NCBI GenBank assembly: GCA_045616485.1 | Contig: JAZLGU010000085.1 | Location: 12,414 to 76,413 of the forward strand | Length of the DNA: 64,000 bases | Source of the DNA: RGIG3528 sp045616485 | Lineage (GTDB): Bacteria; Bacillota; Clostridia; Lachnospirales; Lachnospiraceae | Direction: 5' to 3' | Part shown: positions 1 through 8,350 of the stretch, in pieces | Layout of the letters: every line of letters starts with the position of its first letter | How positions within the stretch are numbered: position 1 is the first letter of the stretch | Notes under the pieces: model-generated | What the model saw: the letters and a program-made list of their open reading frames with translations, nothing else | Told to the model about the DNA's origin: nothing | Database searches by the model: none | Position numbers and translations under genes: made by a program

Positions 1-477
1 CTTGACGGTATGAGAGGCGTGAAGCTTACAAAAGTAGCCAATACCGCCCTGGCTGCCAAAATGGTAGCGGAGTCCGATCGTAATGATATTGCTGCCATTT
101 CATCCATCAATTGTGCCACACTGTATGATCTTAAGATATTAAAGGCAGGCATTCAGGACAAGGATAATAACTACACCAGATTCATCTGTATCTCCAAGAA
201 TCTTGAGATTTATCCGGGGGCAGATCGTACCAGTCTCATGCTGGTATTAAAAAACAGACCGGGTGAGCTTTTTAGGACCCTGGCCAAATTTGATGCCCTG
301 GGTATCAATCTTACCAAGCTCGAGAGCCGTCCATTGCAGGACCGTGACTTTGAGTATATGTTCTACTTCGACCTGGACACATCAGTTTATTCCAAACAGT
401 TTACGGAATTAATCTGCCAGCTGGAGGAGGACTGCACAGAATTTAAATATCTGGGTAGCTACACCGAGAAGGCGTAA
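1..477 (+). CDS. pheA: Prephenate dehydratase, C-terminal part with ACT domain (partial)
   Basis: This is the last 158 codons of the phenylalanine-pathway enzyme that decarboxylates and dehydrates prephenate to phenylpyruvate; the gene begins before the window. The visible part holds the end of the catalytic domain (the stretch around TKVANTALAAKMV, followed by DIAAISS) and a full C-terminal ACT domain. That domain contains the Phe-binding ESRP motif near visible residue 108 and a diverged GALV-type segment (NRPGELFRTL). In the family the ACT domain mediates feedback inhibition by phenylalanine. In Lachnospiraceae this protein is often fused to an N-terminal chorismate mutase, which cannot be seen here. 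A repeat element starts about 30 bases after the stop. Confidence 0.9.
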   Translation, partial: LDGMRGVKLTKVANTALAAKMVAESDRNDIAAISSINCATLYDLKILKAGIQDKDNNYTRFICISKNLEIYPGADRTSLMLVLKNRPGELFRTLAKFDALGINLTKLESRPLQDRDFEYMFYFDLDTSVYSKQFTELICQLEEDCTEFKYLGSYTEKA

Positions 478-507
478 AGCTGGCTGGGGGATATTCCCAC
501 TGACAAT

Positions 508-1010
508 TTTTTAGCTCCGCTTGCTCCCTGGGCTCCGCATTGTCACGGGGACGTTTCTCGCTGTCAACTTTTTGTCACGGGGACGTTTCTCACTGTCACA
601 TCCTGCGGAGCGCACCTTCCTGGCGGTATCTGTGTCGGGCCGGGCTCATGAGATGTATGCTGCGGCCGGACAACAAAAAATAAGCCATGCTGACAAAGTA
701 CTCAACTCTACCGTATTTGACCCGAGTGGTTACAGGTACTTGCAGACGGGAACGTCGCGAGTTCTGGTTCCAGCCCGGAACTCGCAGGACACGTCTGTTA
801 GTGCCTGTCCGCGAGTGGTCAACTAATGGTAGAGGGGAGTGCTTTGCAGCATGGCTTATATTATTATTTATTATCAATTTGCCGTAGCATACATCTCATG
901 AGCACGGCCGGATACAGCGAGCCCAGGGAGCAAGCGGAGCTAAAAAGTTGACACCGAGAAACGTCCCCGTGACAAAAAGTTGACAGTGAGAAACGTCCCC
1001 GTGACAATTT
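508..1010. repeat. Composite foldback repeat element, copy A
   Basis: The whole 500-base gap between pheA and the DUF815 gene is one nested inverted-repeat structure. Outer arms reading TAGCTCCGCTTGCTCCC lie near 512-535 and return inverted near 917-942. Two direct copies of the GTCACGGGGACGTTTCT repeat sit at 541-600 and two inverted copies at 946-1007. Inner arms also pair: CTCATGAGATGTATGCTGC near 645 with its complement near 883-901, and ATAAGCCATGCTG near 680 with its complement near 844-856. The centre, near 756-785, is an 11-bp hairpin around GCGAGTTC/GAACTCGC. The only open frames here are short and mutually antisense, so I call no gene. A related element lies inverted at 52,080-52,709. 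Confidence 0.85.
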
Positions 1011-2302
1011 TATTGAAGGAGCGTATTTATGAATTGCTCGGCAGTCCGGCCTGAGCGTCCGCCATGGGAAAGCTCCCAGGCTGAGGCTTTTTGCAGCAGT
1101 TCGTTCTGGGAAAGCGTTATTTCAGGATGACGGGCGGCTAAGCCTCGTACTATGAGGTAGTAGTCGTTCTGACCTGGAGCGTAGAAGCCGATGGAAAGGC
1201 CAAAACGTGCTACCAGAGACAGCTTTTCCTGCATGGTATCTGAGCGATGCAGCTCATCGTCCATGTCACTTCTGTCTGACCAGGTCTCTCTGATGAGATG
1301 ACGACGGTTGGATGTGGCGTAGATAAGCACATTTTCAGGCTTGTTTTCCAGCCCGCCTTCTATAACAGCCTTCAGGTATTTATATTCTATTTCGAATTCT
1401 TCAAAAGATAAGTCATCCATGTAGATGATGAAACGATAATTCCTGTTTTTGATCATGGAGATCAGCTCAGGCAGCTGAGAAAACTGATGCTTATAGATCT
1501 CAATCATACGAAGACCTTTAGGATAAAATTCATTAAGCACAGCTTTTATGCAGGTGGACTTTCCGGTGCCGGCATCGCCATAAAGAAGAACATTGTTGGC
1601 AGGGCGGCCTTCCACAAAGGCTTTAGTATTTTCAATAAGCAGGGACTTTTGAGCATCATATCCTATGATATCTGAGAATTCCACCTCTTTTATATTGGTA
1701 ATGGGATTTAATGCAAAGTCATTACTGTTGCCCAGTCTAAAAGCGGCATTCAGGCCCAGAAGACCTACGCCATGTACTTTATAGAAGTCGGTGACAACAT
1801 CAAACATTTTATCGGGAGTATCTATTACTGCTTCCAGCTTTTCTGACAGCTCACGAACAGCAGTGCTGACCCGATGGTTATAAGTCTTTTTATCCTTGTG
1901 CACAGAAGAGTAGGACTGGATAATGCCCGGAATACTGGTGGACAGGCTGTCGGAAAGGCCTTTAAAGTCGTAGCTGAACAGCTTACTTATAAGCTGCAGA
2001 TCGTGTTTGGCCAGTATAGTGACAGATCCTATAGGGGCACCGCTCATTTCACATACATGGGCAAAAGGAGTCTCTGAAGTGGCAATAAGATAGGATAAAT
2101 GATTATGCCAGAGATTGCCGTCATAGCCATATTCAGTAGCGATTTGAAGAAATTCATGGGTGAGGCTGGACAGAGCTTCCAGGGCACCATTCATATCATA
2201 ATCCGGCTGTTTCACCAAATATTCGATGTCGGCCAGACGGGAAATGATCGGGTCATGGCCCAGATCCTTGTATACTACTAATTTCGCTAAAATACTTTTC
2301 AT
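1010..2302 (-). CDS. DUF815-family AAA ATPase
   Basis: A 430-residue protein of the DUF815 family, a AAA-type ATPase group of unknown physiological role. The ATPase core has Walker A GDAGTGKS at residues 242-249 and Walker B FIIYMDD at about 291-297, with a sensor-like ATSNRRHL downstream; the first 200 residues are helical and family-specific. The ATG follows AAGGAG at a normal distance. It diverges from the CDF exporter gene across about 85 bases that probably hold both promoters. The last codons run into the neighbouring repeat, so the TAA stop lies in the repeat's AAAATTGTCA edge; the extreme C-terminus may therefore be altered. Confidence 0.85.
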   Translation of the reverse strand: MKSILAKLVVYKDLGHDPIISRLADIEYLVKQPDYDMNGALEALSSLTHEFLQIATEYGYDGNLWHNHLSYLIATSETPFAHVCEMSGAPIGSVTILAKHDLQLISKLFSYDFKGLSDSLSTSIPGIIQSYSSVHKDKKTYNHRVSTAVRELSEKLEAVIDTPDKMFDVVTDFYKVHGVGLLGLNAAFRLGNSNDFALNPITNIKEVEFSDIIGYDAQKSLLIENTKAFVEGRPANNVLLYGDAGTGKSTCIKAVLNEFYPKGLRMIEIYKHQFSQLPELISMIKNRNYRFIIYMDDLSFEEFEIEYKYLKAVIEGGLENKPENVLIYATSNRRHLIRETWSDRSDMDDELHRSDTMQEKLSLVARFGLSIGFYAPGQNDYYLIVRGLAARHPEITLSQNELLQKASAWELSHGGRSGRTAEQFINTLLQ

Positions 2303-2388
2303 AGGGAAACTCCTTTGAAAATGGAATTAAAAAGAGTATAATTATAAAAACTGCTTTAGTCAATAAATTTAATTGTGTGAGGTCTTAT

Positions 2389-3549
2389 ATGGCGGAAATG
2401 TTAATTAAATTATTCACAAAGAATGCAAAAAGTGAGGGGGAAAAGAGGCTGAAAACAGGTGAAGCCTGTGGAATAGCCGGTATTATTCTGAATTTGATAC
2501 TGGTCTTAGCCAAGCTTATTGTAGGGCTATTATCTGCTTCTCTTTCCATAGTTGCAGATGCCATGAATAATCTGTCAGATGCAGGTTCCTCCATAACCAC
2601 TTTGGTGGGCTTCAAGCTGTCCGGGCAAAAGCCGGATAAGGAGCACCCCTATGGGCATGGCAGGATGGAGTATATTGCTGCTCTGACGGTGGCTTTCATC
2701 ATTCTTATAATGGGCTTCGAGCTGGGGCATGAATCGATAAACAGAGTCCTGCATCCTATAGAGACCAATTATGGTCCGATAGGTATAGGTGTATTAGTAG
2801 CGGCAATAGCTGTTAAGGCCTATATGGCAATATTTAATTTTAGGGAGGGAAAGCATATAAGCTCTGAAGCGCTGCGGGCGGTAGCAAAGGACAGCCTTAT
2901 CGACTGTATGGCTACAGGAGTTATTGTTATATGCGCCCTGATTCAGCTGCATACAGGCTTTTCTCTGGATGGCTATGCAGGTCTCCTTATAGCAGCATTT
3001 ATTCTTTTCCAAGGGGTGACAGCAGTAAAAGATGCAGTTAATCCTCTGCTGGGGATGGAGCCTGACCAGGCATTCGTACAGTCTATAAAGGACCTTACGC
3101 TGAATTTTGATGAGAGAGTGGTAGGCATTCATGACCTTATGGTCCATGATTACGGTCCCGGCAGAAGAATTATTTCTTTGCATGCTGAAATACCTGCGGA
3201 CGGCAATATCCTGGAGATGCACGATGTTATTGATAATCTTGAAAAAAAGCTGTCCAACGAATTAAACTGTATGGCCACCATTCATATGGACCCTGTAGAT
3301 AATCATGATCCGGAGACTCTTATCCTTAAAGGAAAGGTGGGCGACCTGTTAAAGGATTACGACTCATCTTTTTCCTTTCATGATTTCCGGGTAGTGCATG
3401 GAGACAGCCACACCAATCTTCTTTTTGATATAGTGGTACCTTTTGAAAATGACAGTTCCAGGCAGGAGATAGAGGCAGATATTCAGCGGATTGTTTCTGA
3501 AAAAATAGGCGCAGAATATTTTGTGGTGATTGAAATTGACAGAGAATAA
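2389..3549 (+). CDS. Cation diffusion facilitator (CDF) family transporter
   Basis: A membrane exporter of divalent metals (typically Zn, Co, Fe or Mn, driven by proton antiport). About six membrane segments occupy the first 220 residues, followed by a cytoplasmic dimerisation domain. Family signatures include VADAMNNLSDAGSS in the second segment, the HPYGHGRMEYI loop, and KDSLIDCMATG with the second metal-site aspartates. The tail carries an extra domain (about 85 residues after HMDPVD), as in longer Firmicute members. I prefer ATG 2389 because GTGAGG lies about 6 bases upstream; a GTG at 2377 in the same frame is possible. The metal specificity cannot be read from the sequence. Confidence 0.9.
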   Translation: MAEMLIKLFTKNAKSEGEKRLKTGEACGIAGIILNLILVLAKLIVGLLSASLSIVADAMNNLSDAGSSITTLVGFKLSGQKPDKEHPYGHGRMEYIAALTVAFIILIMGFELGHESINRVLHPIETNYGPIGIGVLVAAIAVKAYMAIFNFREGKHISSEALRAVAKDSLIDCMATGVIVICALIQLHTGFSLDGYAGLLIAAFILFQGVTAVKDAVNPLLGMEPDQAFVQSIKDLTLNFDERVVGIHDLMVHDYGPGRRIISLHAEIPADGNILEMHDVIDNLEKKLSNELNCMATIHMDPVDNHDPETLILKGKVGDLLKDYDSSFSFHDFRVVHGDSHTNLLFDIVVPFENDSSRQEIEADIQRIVSEKIGAEYFVVIEIDRE

Positions 3550-3645
3550 ATGCTTATAAAAACTTAAGTTGTAGTAAATAGGCAGATATGCTAGAATAAT
3601 AGTTAATATTATGAGGCAGTCTGCCTTTCTTTTGGGGTAATTACA

Positions 3646-4977
3646 ATGGATGTAGCAATTTCGACCTTATCTACAGCAGAAATATTACGAATAATATCAG
3701 TGACTATGGACGTGGTTAGTCTTGCCATGCTGGACTGCCTTTTGACTTATACCATTATAAGAGTTAATGCCAGGTCCAGTACTGACAGATACTTTATTGC
3801 AGGCTGTGTTCTTATTATGGGGATGCTTGTAGGAGATATTATCACCTTCTTTTGTGAAGGATTCAGAAAAAGCTGGCATCCGATGATGCTGAGGATGGGG
3901 GCATTACTTTTGTACGGATGTGGTGTTCTGCTACCCCTTGTATTTACGGAGCATCTATGTGCGTACATAGGTATAGAGGAGACTAAAAGAAAAAGATACC
4001 GCGTCATATTTGTTTCAATGGCCATAGTTATAGAATTTGTTGTCCTTCTGAATTTAGTGTTTGGCTACTTTTATTATATCGATCCCGCGACTTCTACATA
4101 TCATAGAGGTCCATACTGGATACTGTCACAGATGGTAGCTTTACCTATGATTGTAGTAGATGTTTACATTCTTATACGACATGGAAAAAGCATGCGTAAG
4201 GCTGGTGCGGCAGCAGTAGTAGCCTTTGGTGCAGTGCCACTTATTGGTGGTGTTATTCAGTGGCTTTTTTATGGCATTTCAGCCAGCTATTTAGCTATGA
4301 CACTGGCTATATTTGTTATTTACTATAGTGTAAAGGTAGAGCAGGATTATAGGATTGAGAAGCAGCAAAAAGAGCTGGCGGAGAGCCGTACAGCCATAAT
4401 GCTTTCCCAGATACAGCCCCATTTTATGTATAATGCCCTGACTACCATCGCTTCTCTTTGTGAAAGCAATCCTCAGGAGGCCAAAAAGACGACCCTTAGC
4501 TTTTCCAGATATCTGAGACAGAATCTGGAGTCCGTAAATAAGCGTATCCCGGTACCTGTGACCAGTGAGCTGGAGCATGTGCGTACCTATCTTTCTTTGG
4601 AAAAGCATCGTTATGGCGACAAGCTGCAGGTGGAGTATTATATAGCTGATACGGATTTTGTTATTCCTGCTCTTACCATACAGCCTATTGTGGAAAACGC
4701 CGTAAAACACGGATTGAAGCCCAAGGAAGAGGGCGGCACCATAAAAATTACCATGTACGACGATGACAAATTCCATGAGATTTGTGTAGAAGATGATGGT
4801 GTAGGCTATGACGTTACAAAGCCTTTTTCGAAGGATAGAGAGCATATTGGAATTGCCAATGTAAAGGACAGACTTATGTCTATAAGTAATGCCCAGATGT
4901 CCATCTATTCCACTCCGGGAAGAGGGACTACAGTGACTATTTCTATTCCTAAGGTAGCCACTTTTATAGATAATTAA
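3646..4977 (+). CDS. LytS/YehU-type sensor histidine kinase, orphan
   Basis: A 443-residue membrane histidine kinase. The first 230 residues form about six or seven hydrophobic segments. A linker leads into the His_kinase (PF06580-type) domain, with the phosphoacceptor His259 in SQIQPHFMYNAL. The HATPase domain has N-box QPIVENAVKHGL, G1 EDDGVGYD and G2 HIGIANV. In this family the partner is usually a LytTR response regulator, but none lies beside it. The gene is followed after 26 bases by the CNNM/CBS gene and then by ABC-F, so the three may share a transcript. The signal sensed is unknown. Confidence 0.88.
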   Translation: MDVAISTLSTAEILRIISVTMDVVSLAMLDCLLTYTIIRVNARSSTDRYFIAGCVLIMGMLVGDIITFFCEGFRKSWHPMMLRMGALLLYGCGVLLPLVFTEHLCAYIGIEETKRKRYRVIFVSMAIVIEFVVLLNLVFGYFYYIDPATSTYHRGPYWILSQMVALPMIVVDVYILIRHGKSMRKAGAAAVVAFGAVPLIGGVIQWLFYGISASYLAMTLAIFVIYYSVKVEQDYRIEKQQKELAESRTAIMLSQIQPHFMYNALTTIASLCESNPQEAKKTTLSFSRYLRQNLESVNKRIPVPVTSELEHVRTYLSLEKHRYGDKLQVEYYIADTDFVIPALTIQPIVENAVKHGLKPKEEGGTIKITMYDDDKFHEICVEDDGVGYDVTKPFSKDREHIGIANVKDRLMSISNAQMSIYSTPGRGTTVTISIPKVATFIDN

Positions 4978-5003
4978 TTACGAAAGGATATTAAATAAAT
5001 CAA

Positions 5004-6323
5004 ATGAACGAATTAGGCACGGGTGACTATATATCCCTTGGTGTGCTGGTGGTACTGATTATTCTCTCAGGCTTTTTTTCCTCTGCAGAGACTGCGCTTA
5101 CCACCGTTAATAAGCTTAGAATAAGGAGTTTGGTAGATGCAGGCAACAAGAGGGCCCAAAAGGTAGATAAGCTTATCTCAAGGCCTGGCAAAATGCTTTC
5201 AGCTATCCTTATTGGCAATAATATTGTCAATATCTCTTTATCTGCCATAGCTACGTCTCTTACCATAAAGCTTTGGGGCAATTATGCCACTGGTATAACT
5301 ACCGGTGTGATTACCCTTCTGGTACTTGTATTTGGCGAGATCACACCAAAGACTATGGCTACCCATAAGGCGCTGAAGATGTCCATGCAGTATGCCGGCA
5401 TCATATATGCTTTGACCATAATCCTTACCCCGGTTATTTTTGTAGTGGAAAAAATATCCCTGGTTATAATAAGACTAAGGGGAGTGAATCCCAATCAGCA
5501 GAGCACTGTGACTGAAGATGAGCTGCTGACCATGGTGGATGTCAGCCACGAAGAGGGCATCATAGAGTCGGAAGAACACGAAATGATCAATAACGTGGTA
5601 GACTTTGGCGACTCCTATGCCAAGGATGTTATGGTGCCCAAGATTAATATGACATGTGCAGATATAGAGTCTACATATGATGAGCTGGTGGAGATATTTA
5701 AAAAGGATAAATACACCAGATTGCCTGTATATGAAGACAGCATAGATAACATTGTAGGTATAGTGAATCTCAAAGATGCGTTTTTTTACGAAGGAGATAA
5801 GGCAGAATTCAATCTGAGACAGATTATTCGTGAGCCTTATTTTACCTTTGAACATAAAAAGACATCGGAGCTTTTACGCGAGTTAAAAAAGGCAGCCAAT
5901 CCTTTGGCTATTATTATTGACGAGTATGGAGCCACAGCGGGACTTGTATCCCTGGAGGACCTGGTAGAGGAAATTGTAGGCGAGATCAAAGACGAGTATG
6001 ACTACGATGAAGAGGAAAACATAGTCTGTGTCGGAGAAAATACTTACGAGGTTTTGGGTACTACCAATCTTAATGATTTAGAGGAAGCTTTAGGGCTTGC
6101 CGTTGATACGGAAGAGTATGACTCCATAGCGGGCCATGTTATCAGCCTTTTGGAGCACTTACCTGAGCGGGGAGAGGAAGTTTCAGACGGTCCTTTTACC
6201 TTTAAGGTGCTTAAAACAGATAAAAACAGAGTAGAAAAAATACAGGTGACTATTGCACCTGACAAAACAGAAGGAGATGTACCGATGCCGGAGCCGGATA
6301 CGGATACATCAGCAGAAGATTAG
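5004..6323 (+). CDS. CNNM/CorC-type transporter-associated protein (DUF21-CBS-CorC_HlyC)
   Basis: A 439-residue protein annotated in many genomes as 'hemolysin family'. The order is an N-terminal DUF21 membrane domain (residues 10-185, three or four hydrophobic segments, opening with FFSSAETALT), two CBS motifs (about 200-330; ending in DEYGATAGLVSLEDLVEEI) and a C-terminal CorC_HlyC domain (about 345-425). Relatives are linked to magnesium or other cation efflux and to membrane homeostasis; a hemolysin role is not implied. The acidic tail is variable. A clear ribosome site is lacking: AAAGGA lies about 17 bases upstream. A second, diverged family member is at 47,059. Confidence 0.88.
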   Translation: MNELGTGDYISLGVLVVLIILSGFFSSAETALTTVNKLRIRSLVDAGNKRAQKVDKLISRPGKMLSAILIGNNIVNISLSAIATSLTIKLWGNYATGITTGVITLLVLVFGEITPKTMATHKALKMSMQYAGIIYALTIILTPVIFVVEKISLVIIRLRGVNPNQQSTVTEDELLTMVDVSHEEGIIESEEHEMINNVVDFGDSYAKDVMVPKINMTCADIESTYDELVEIFKKDKYTRLPVYEDSIDNIVGIVNLKDAFFYEGDKAEFNLRQIIREPYFTFEHKKTSELLRELKKAANPLAIIIDEYGATAGLVSLEDLVEEIVGEIKDEYDYDEEENIVCVGENTYEVLGTTNLNDLEEALGLAVDTEEYDSIAGHVISLLEHLPERGEEVSDGPFTFKVLKTDKNRVEKIQVTIAPDKTEGDVPMPEPDTDTSAED

Positions 6324-6333
6324 AAAGACAGTT

Positions 6334-8277
6334 ATGATTTTATCAGTAGCAAACGTAAATAAATCCTTTGGCGAAAAAACAGTGCTTAAGGATATTACAT
6401 TCCATGTAAATGAAAATGAAAAAGCCGGTATTATCGGCATAAATGGTGCAGGTAAGTCCACATTGTTTAAGATTATAGTGGGCGAAATGGCAGCAGACAG
6501 CGGTAGTGTTACTTTTCAGAAAGATACCACTCACGGATATTTGTCCCAGACTCAGGACCTGGACAGCGTAAATACTATATATGATGAGCTTTATGGCACC
6601 AATAAGCGCATTCCGGAGCTGGAAAAGGAGCTGGACAGGCTGCATAGTGAGATAGAAAAGGAGTCAGCAGAGCATGGCGAGTCAGAGGCTCTGCAGAATC
6701 TTTACAGAAAAACAGAGCTGGCCCAGCATGAATATGACAAGATGAATGGCTATGCCTACGTATCTGAAGTGACGGGGATTTTAAAGGGCCTGGGCTTTTT
6801 GGAGGCAGAGTTTTCTCAGAAGGTCAACACTTTATCAGGAGGTCAGAAGACCAGAGTGGCTCTGGGAAAGCTTCTTCTTATGAAGCCGGATATGATACTT
6901 CTGGATGAGCCTACCAACCATCTGGACATGCAGTCTATTCAATGGCTGGAGGGCTATCTGCAAAATTATAATGGAGCAGTTCTTATTATTTCCCATGACC
7001 GCTATTTTCTGGACAGGGTTGTTACCAAGGTGGTCGAGATAGAAAATGAGAAGGCGATGTGCTTTTTAGGCAATTATACTGATTTTGCCAAAAAGAAAGA
7101 GGAAGTACGAGCAGCCCAGCTGAAGGCATGGCAGAAACAGCAGGCAGATATAAAGCATCAGGAAGCAGTCATTGAAAAGCTTAAGTCTTTCAATAGGGAA
7201 AAGAGTATTAAGAGAGCAGAATCCAGAGAAAAGATGCTGGATAAGATTGAAAGAATAGACAAGCCGGTAAGTGAACGTGATGACATGCGGATCAGCTTCA
7301 CTCCCGTAGTACAGTCCGGAAATGATGTTCTTACAGTAACAGGGCTTTCCAAGTCTTTTGGAGAAAAAAAGTTTTTTTCTGATATCAGCTTTGAGATAAA
7401 AAGAGGCGAAAGAGTAGCCATAATTGGTGCGAATGGCAGCGGCAAAACCACCATACTTAAGATTTTAAACGAGCTTTTGCCACCGGATGAAGGAAAGGTG
7501 ACTTTTGGTGCCAAAGTACAGATGGCTTATTACGATCAGGAGCACCAGGTGCTGGATCCTGAAAATTCTCCTTTTGAAGAAATATCAGATGCCCATCCGC
7601 TTATGGACAATACCCATATCAGAAATGTACTGGCATCCTTCCTTTTTACGGGAGACGAGGTATTTACTCCCATTAAGCTCCTTTCAGGCGGTGAGAGGGG
7701 ACGAGTATCGCTGGCAAAATTAATGCTTTCCAATGCCAATCTTTTGGTGCTGGATGAGCCTACCAACCACCTGGATATAGTATCCAAGGAGATTTTGGAA
7801 GAGGCGCTGGTAAATTATCAGGGCACAGTACTTTATGTAAGCCATGACCGATACTTTATCAATAAAACATCTACCAGAATACTGGATCTGACAGACAACC
7901 AGCTTATCCCCTATATAGGCAATTATGACTATTACGTGGAGCATAAGGATATAGTGGAAGCTGCCTACAAGAGAGGTACATTAAATACTCAGGCTGCAGT
8001 AAGCACTCCTGCCCAGACCGAAACAGTAGCAAAGACTGATTGGAAAGCTCAAAAAGAGGAACAGGCAAGACTCCGAAAAAAGCAAAATGAGATAGCGAAG
8101 ATTGAAAAGGAAATTGCTGCTTTGGAGGCAGAAGGTGAAAAGGTAAATGCAGAGCTGGAGAATCCTGCTTATTTTACCGATCATGTGAAGCTTAGAAAAC
8201 TGACAGATAAAAAGACTGAGATTGAAGAAAAAATAATGGAACTTATGGAACAGTGGGAAACACTGTCTATGGAATAA
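6334..8277 (+). CDS. ABC-F family ATP-binding protein (Uup/YdiF-like)
   Basis: A soluble ABC-F protein of 647 residues with two ATPase cassettes and no membrane domain. Cassette 1 has Walker A GINGAGKST and signature LSGGQKTRVALGK, with Walker B ILLDEPTNHLD; cassette 2 has GANGSGKTT, LSGGERGRVSLAK and VLDEPTNHLD. Between them lies the charged ABC-F linker (AQLKAWQKQQADIKHQE), and the C-terminus is a coiled coil (about 575-645) as in Uup and YdiF. ABC-F proteins act on the ribosome, as translation factors or antibiotic-resistance proteins; this domain pattern suggests a housekeeping member. I chose ATG 6334, preceded by AGAAAG, rather than an earlier ATG inside the upstream gene. Its stop abuts the repeat hairpin at 8,279. 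Confidence 0.92.
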   Translation: MILSVANVNKSFGEKTVLKDITFHVNENEKAGIIGINGAGKSTLFKIIVGEMAADSGSVTFQKDTTHGYLSQTQDLDSVNTIYDELYGTNKRIPELEKELDRLHSEIEKESAEHGESEALQNLYRKTELAQHEYDKMNGYAYVSEVTGILKGLGFLEAEFSQKVNTLSGGQKTRVALGKLLLMKPDMILLDEPTNHLDMQSIQWLEGYLQNYNGAVLIISHDRYFLDRVVTKVVEIENEKAMCFLGNYTDFAKKKEEVRAAQLKAWQKQQADIKHQEAVIEKLKSFNREKSIKRAESREKMLDKIERIDKPVSERDDMRISFTPVVQSGNDVLTVTGLSKSFGEKKFFSDISFEIKRGERVAIIGANGSGKTTILKILNELLPPDEGKVTFGAKVQMAYYDQEHQVLDPENSPFEEISDAHPLMDNTHIRNVLASFLFTGDEVFTPIKLLSGGERGRVSLAKLMLSNANLLVLDEPTNHLDIVSKEILEEALVNYQGTVLYVSHDRYFINKTSTRILDLTDNQLIPYIGNYDYYVEHKDIVEAAYKRGTLNTQAAVSTPAQTETVAKTDWKAQKEEQARLRKKQNEIAKIEKEIAALEAEGEKVNAELENPAYFTDHVKLRKLTDKKTEIEEKIMELMEQWETLSME

Positions 8278-8278
8278 T

Positions 8279-8345
8279 TGTCAAGGGGACGTTTCTAATT
8301 GACAACTTTTTAAAAAAGTTGTCAATTAGAAACGTCCCCTTGACA
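8279..8345. repeat. Perfect 33-bp palindromic repeat between convergent genes
   Basis: Two 33-base arms (8,279-8,311 and 8,313-8,345) are exact reverse complements around a single A. Each arm is one copy of the GTCAAGGGGACGTTTCT repeat ending in TGACAACTTTTT. It begins one base after the ABC-F stop and ends six bases before the glyA stop. An RNA hairpin with U-runs would form in either direction, so it probably terminates both convergent transcripts. Confidence 0.9.
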
Positions 8346-8350
8346 CATTT

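Noticed and set aside
521..887. Three short overlapping open frames on both strands in the pheA-DUF815 gap
   Set aside because: They lie wholly inside the composite inverted-repeat element, are antisense to each other, and encode repeat-derived Arg/Ser-rich sequence with no ribosome site.
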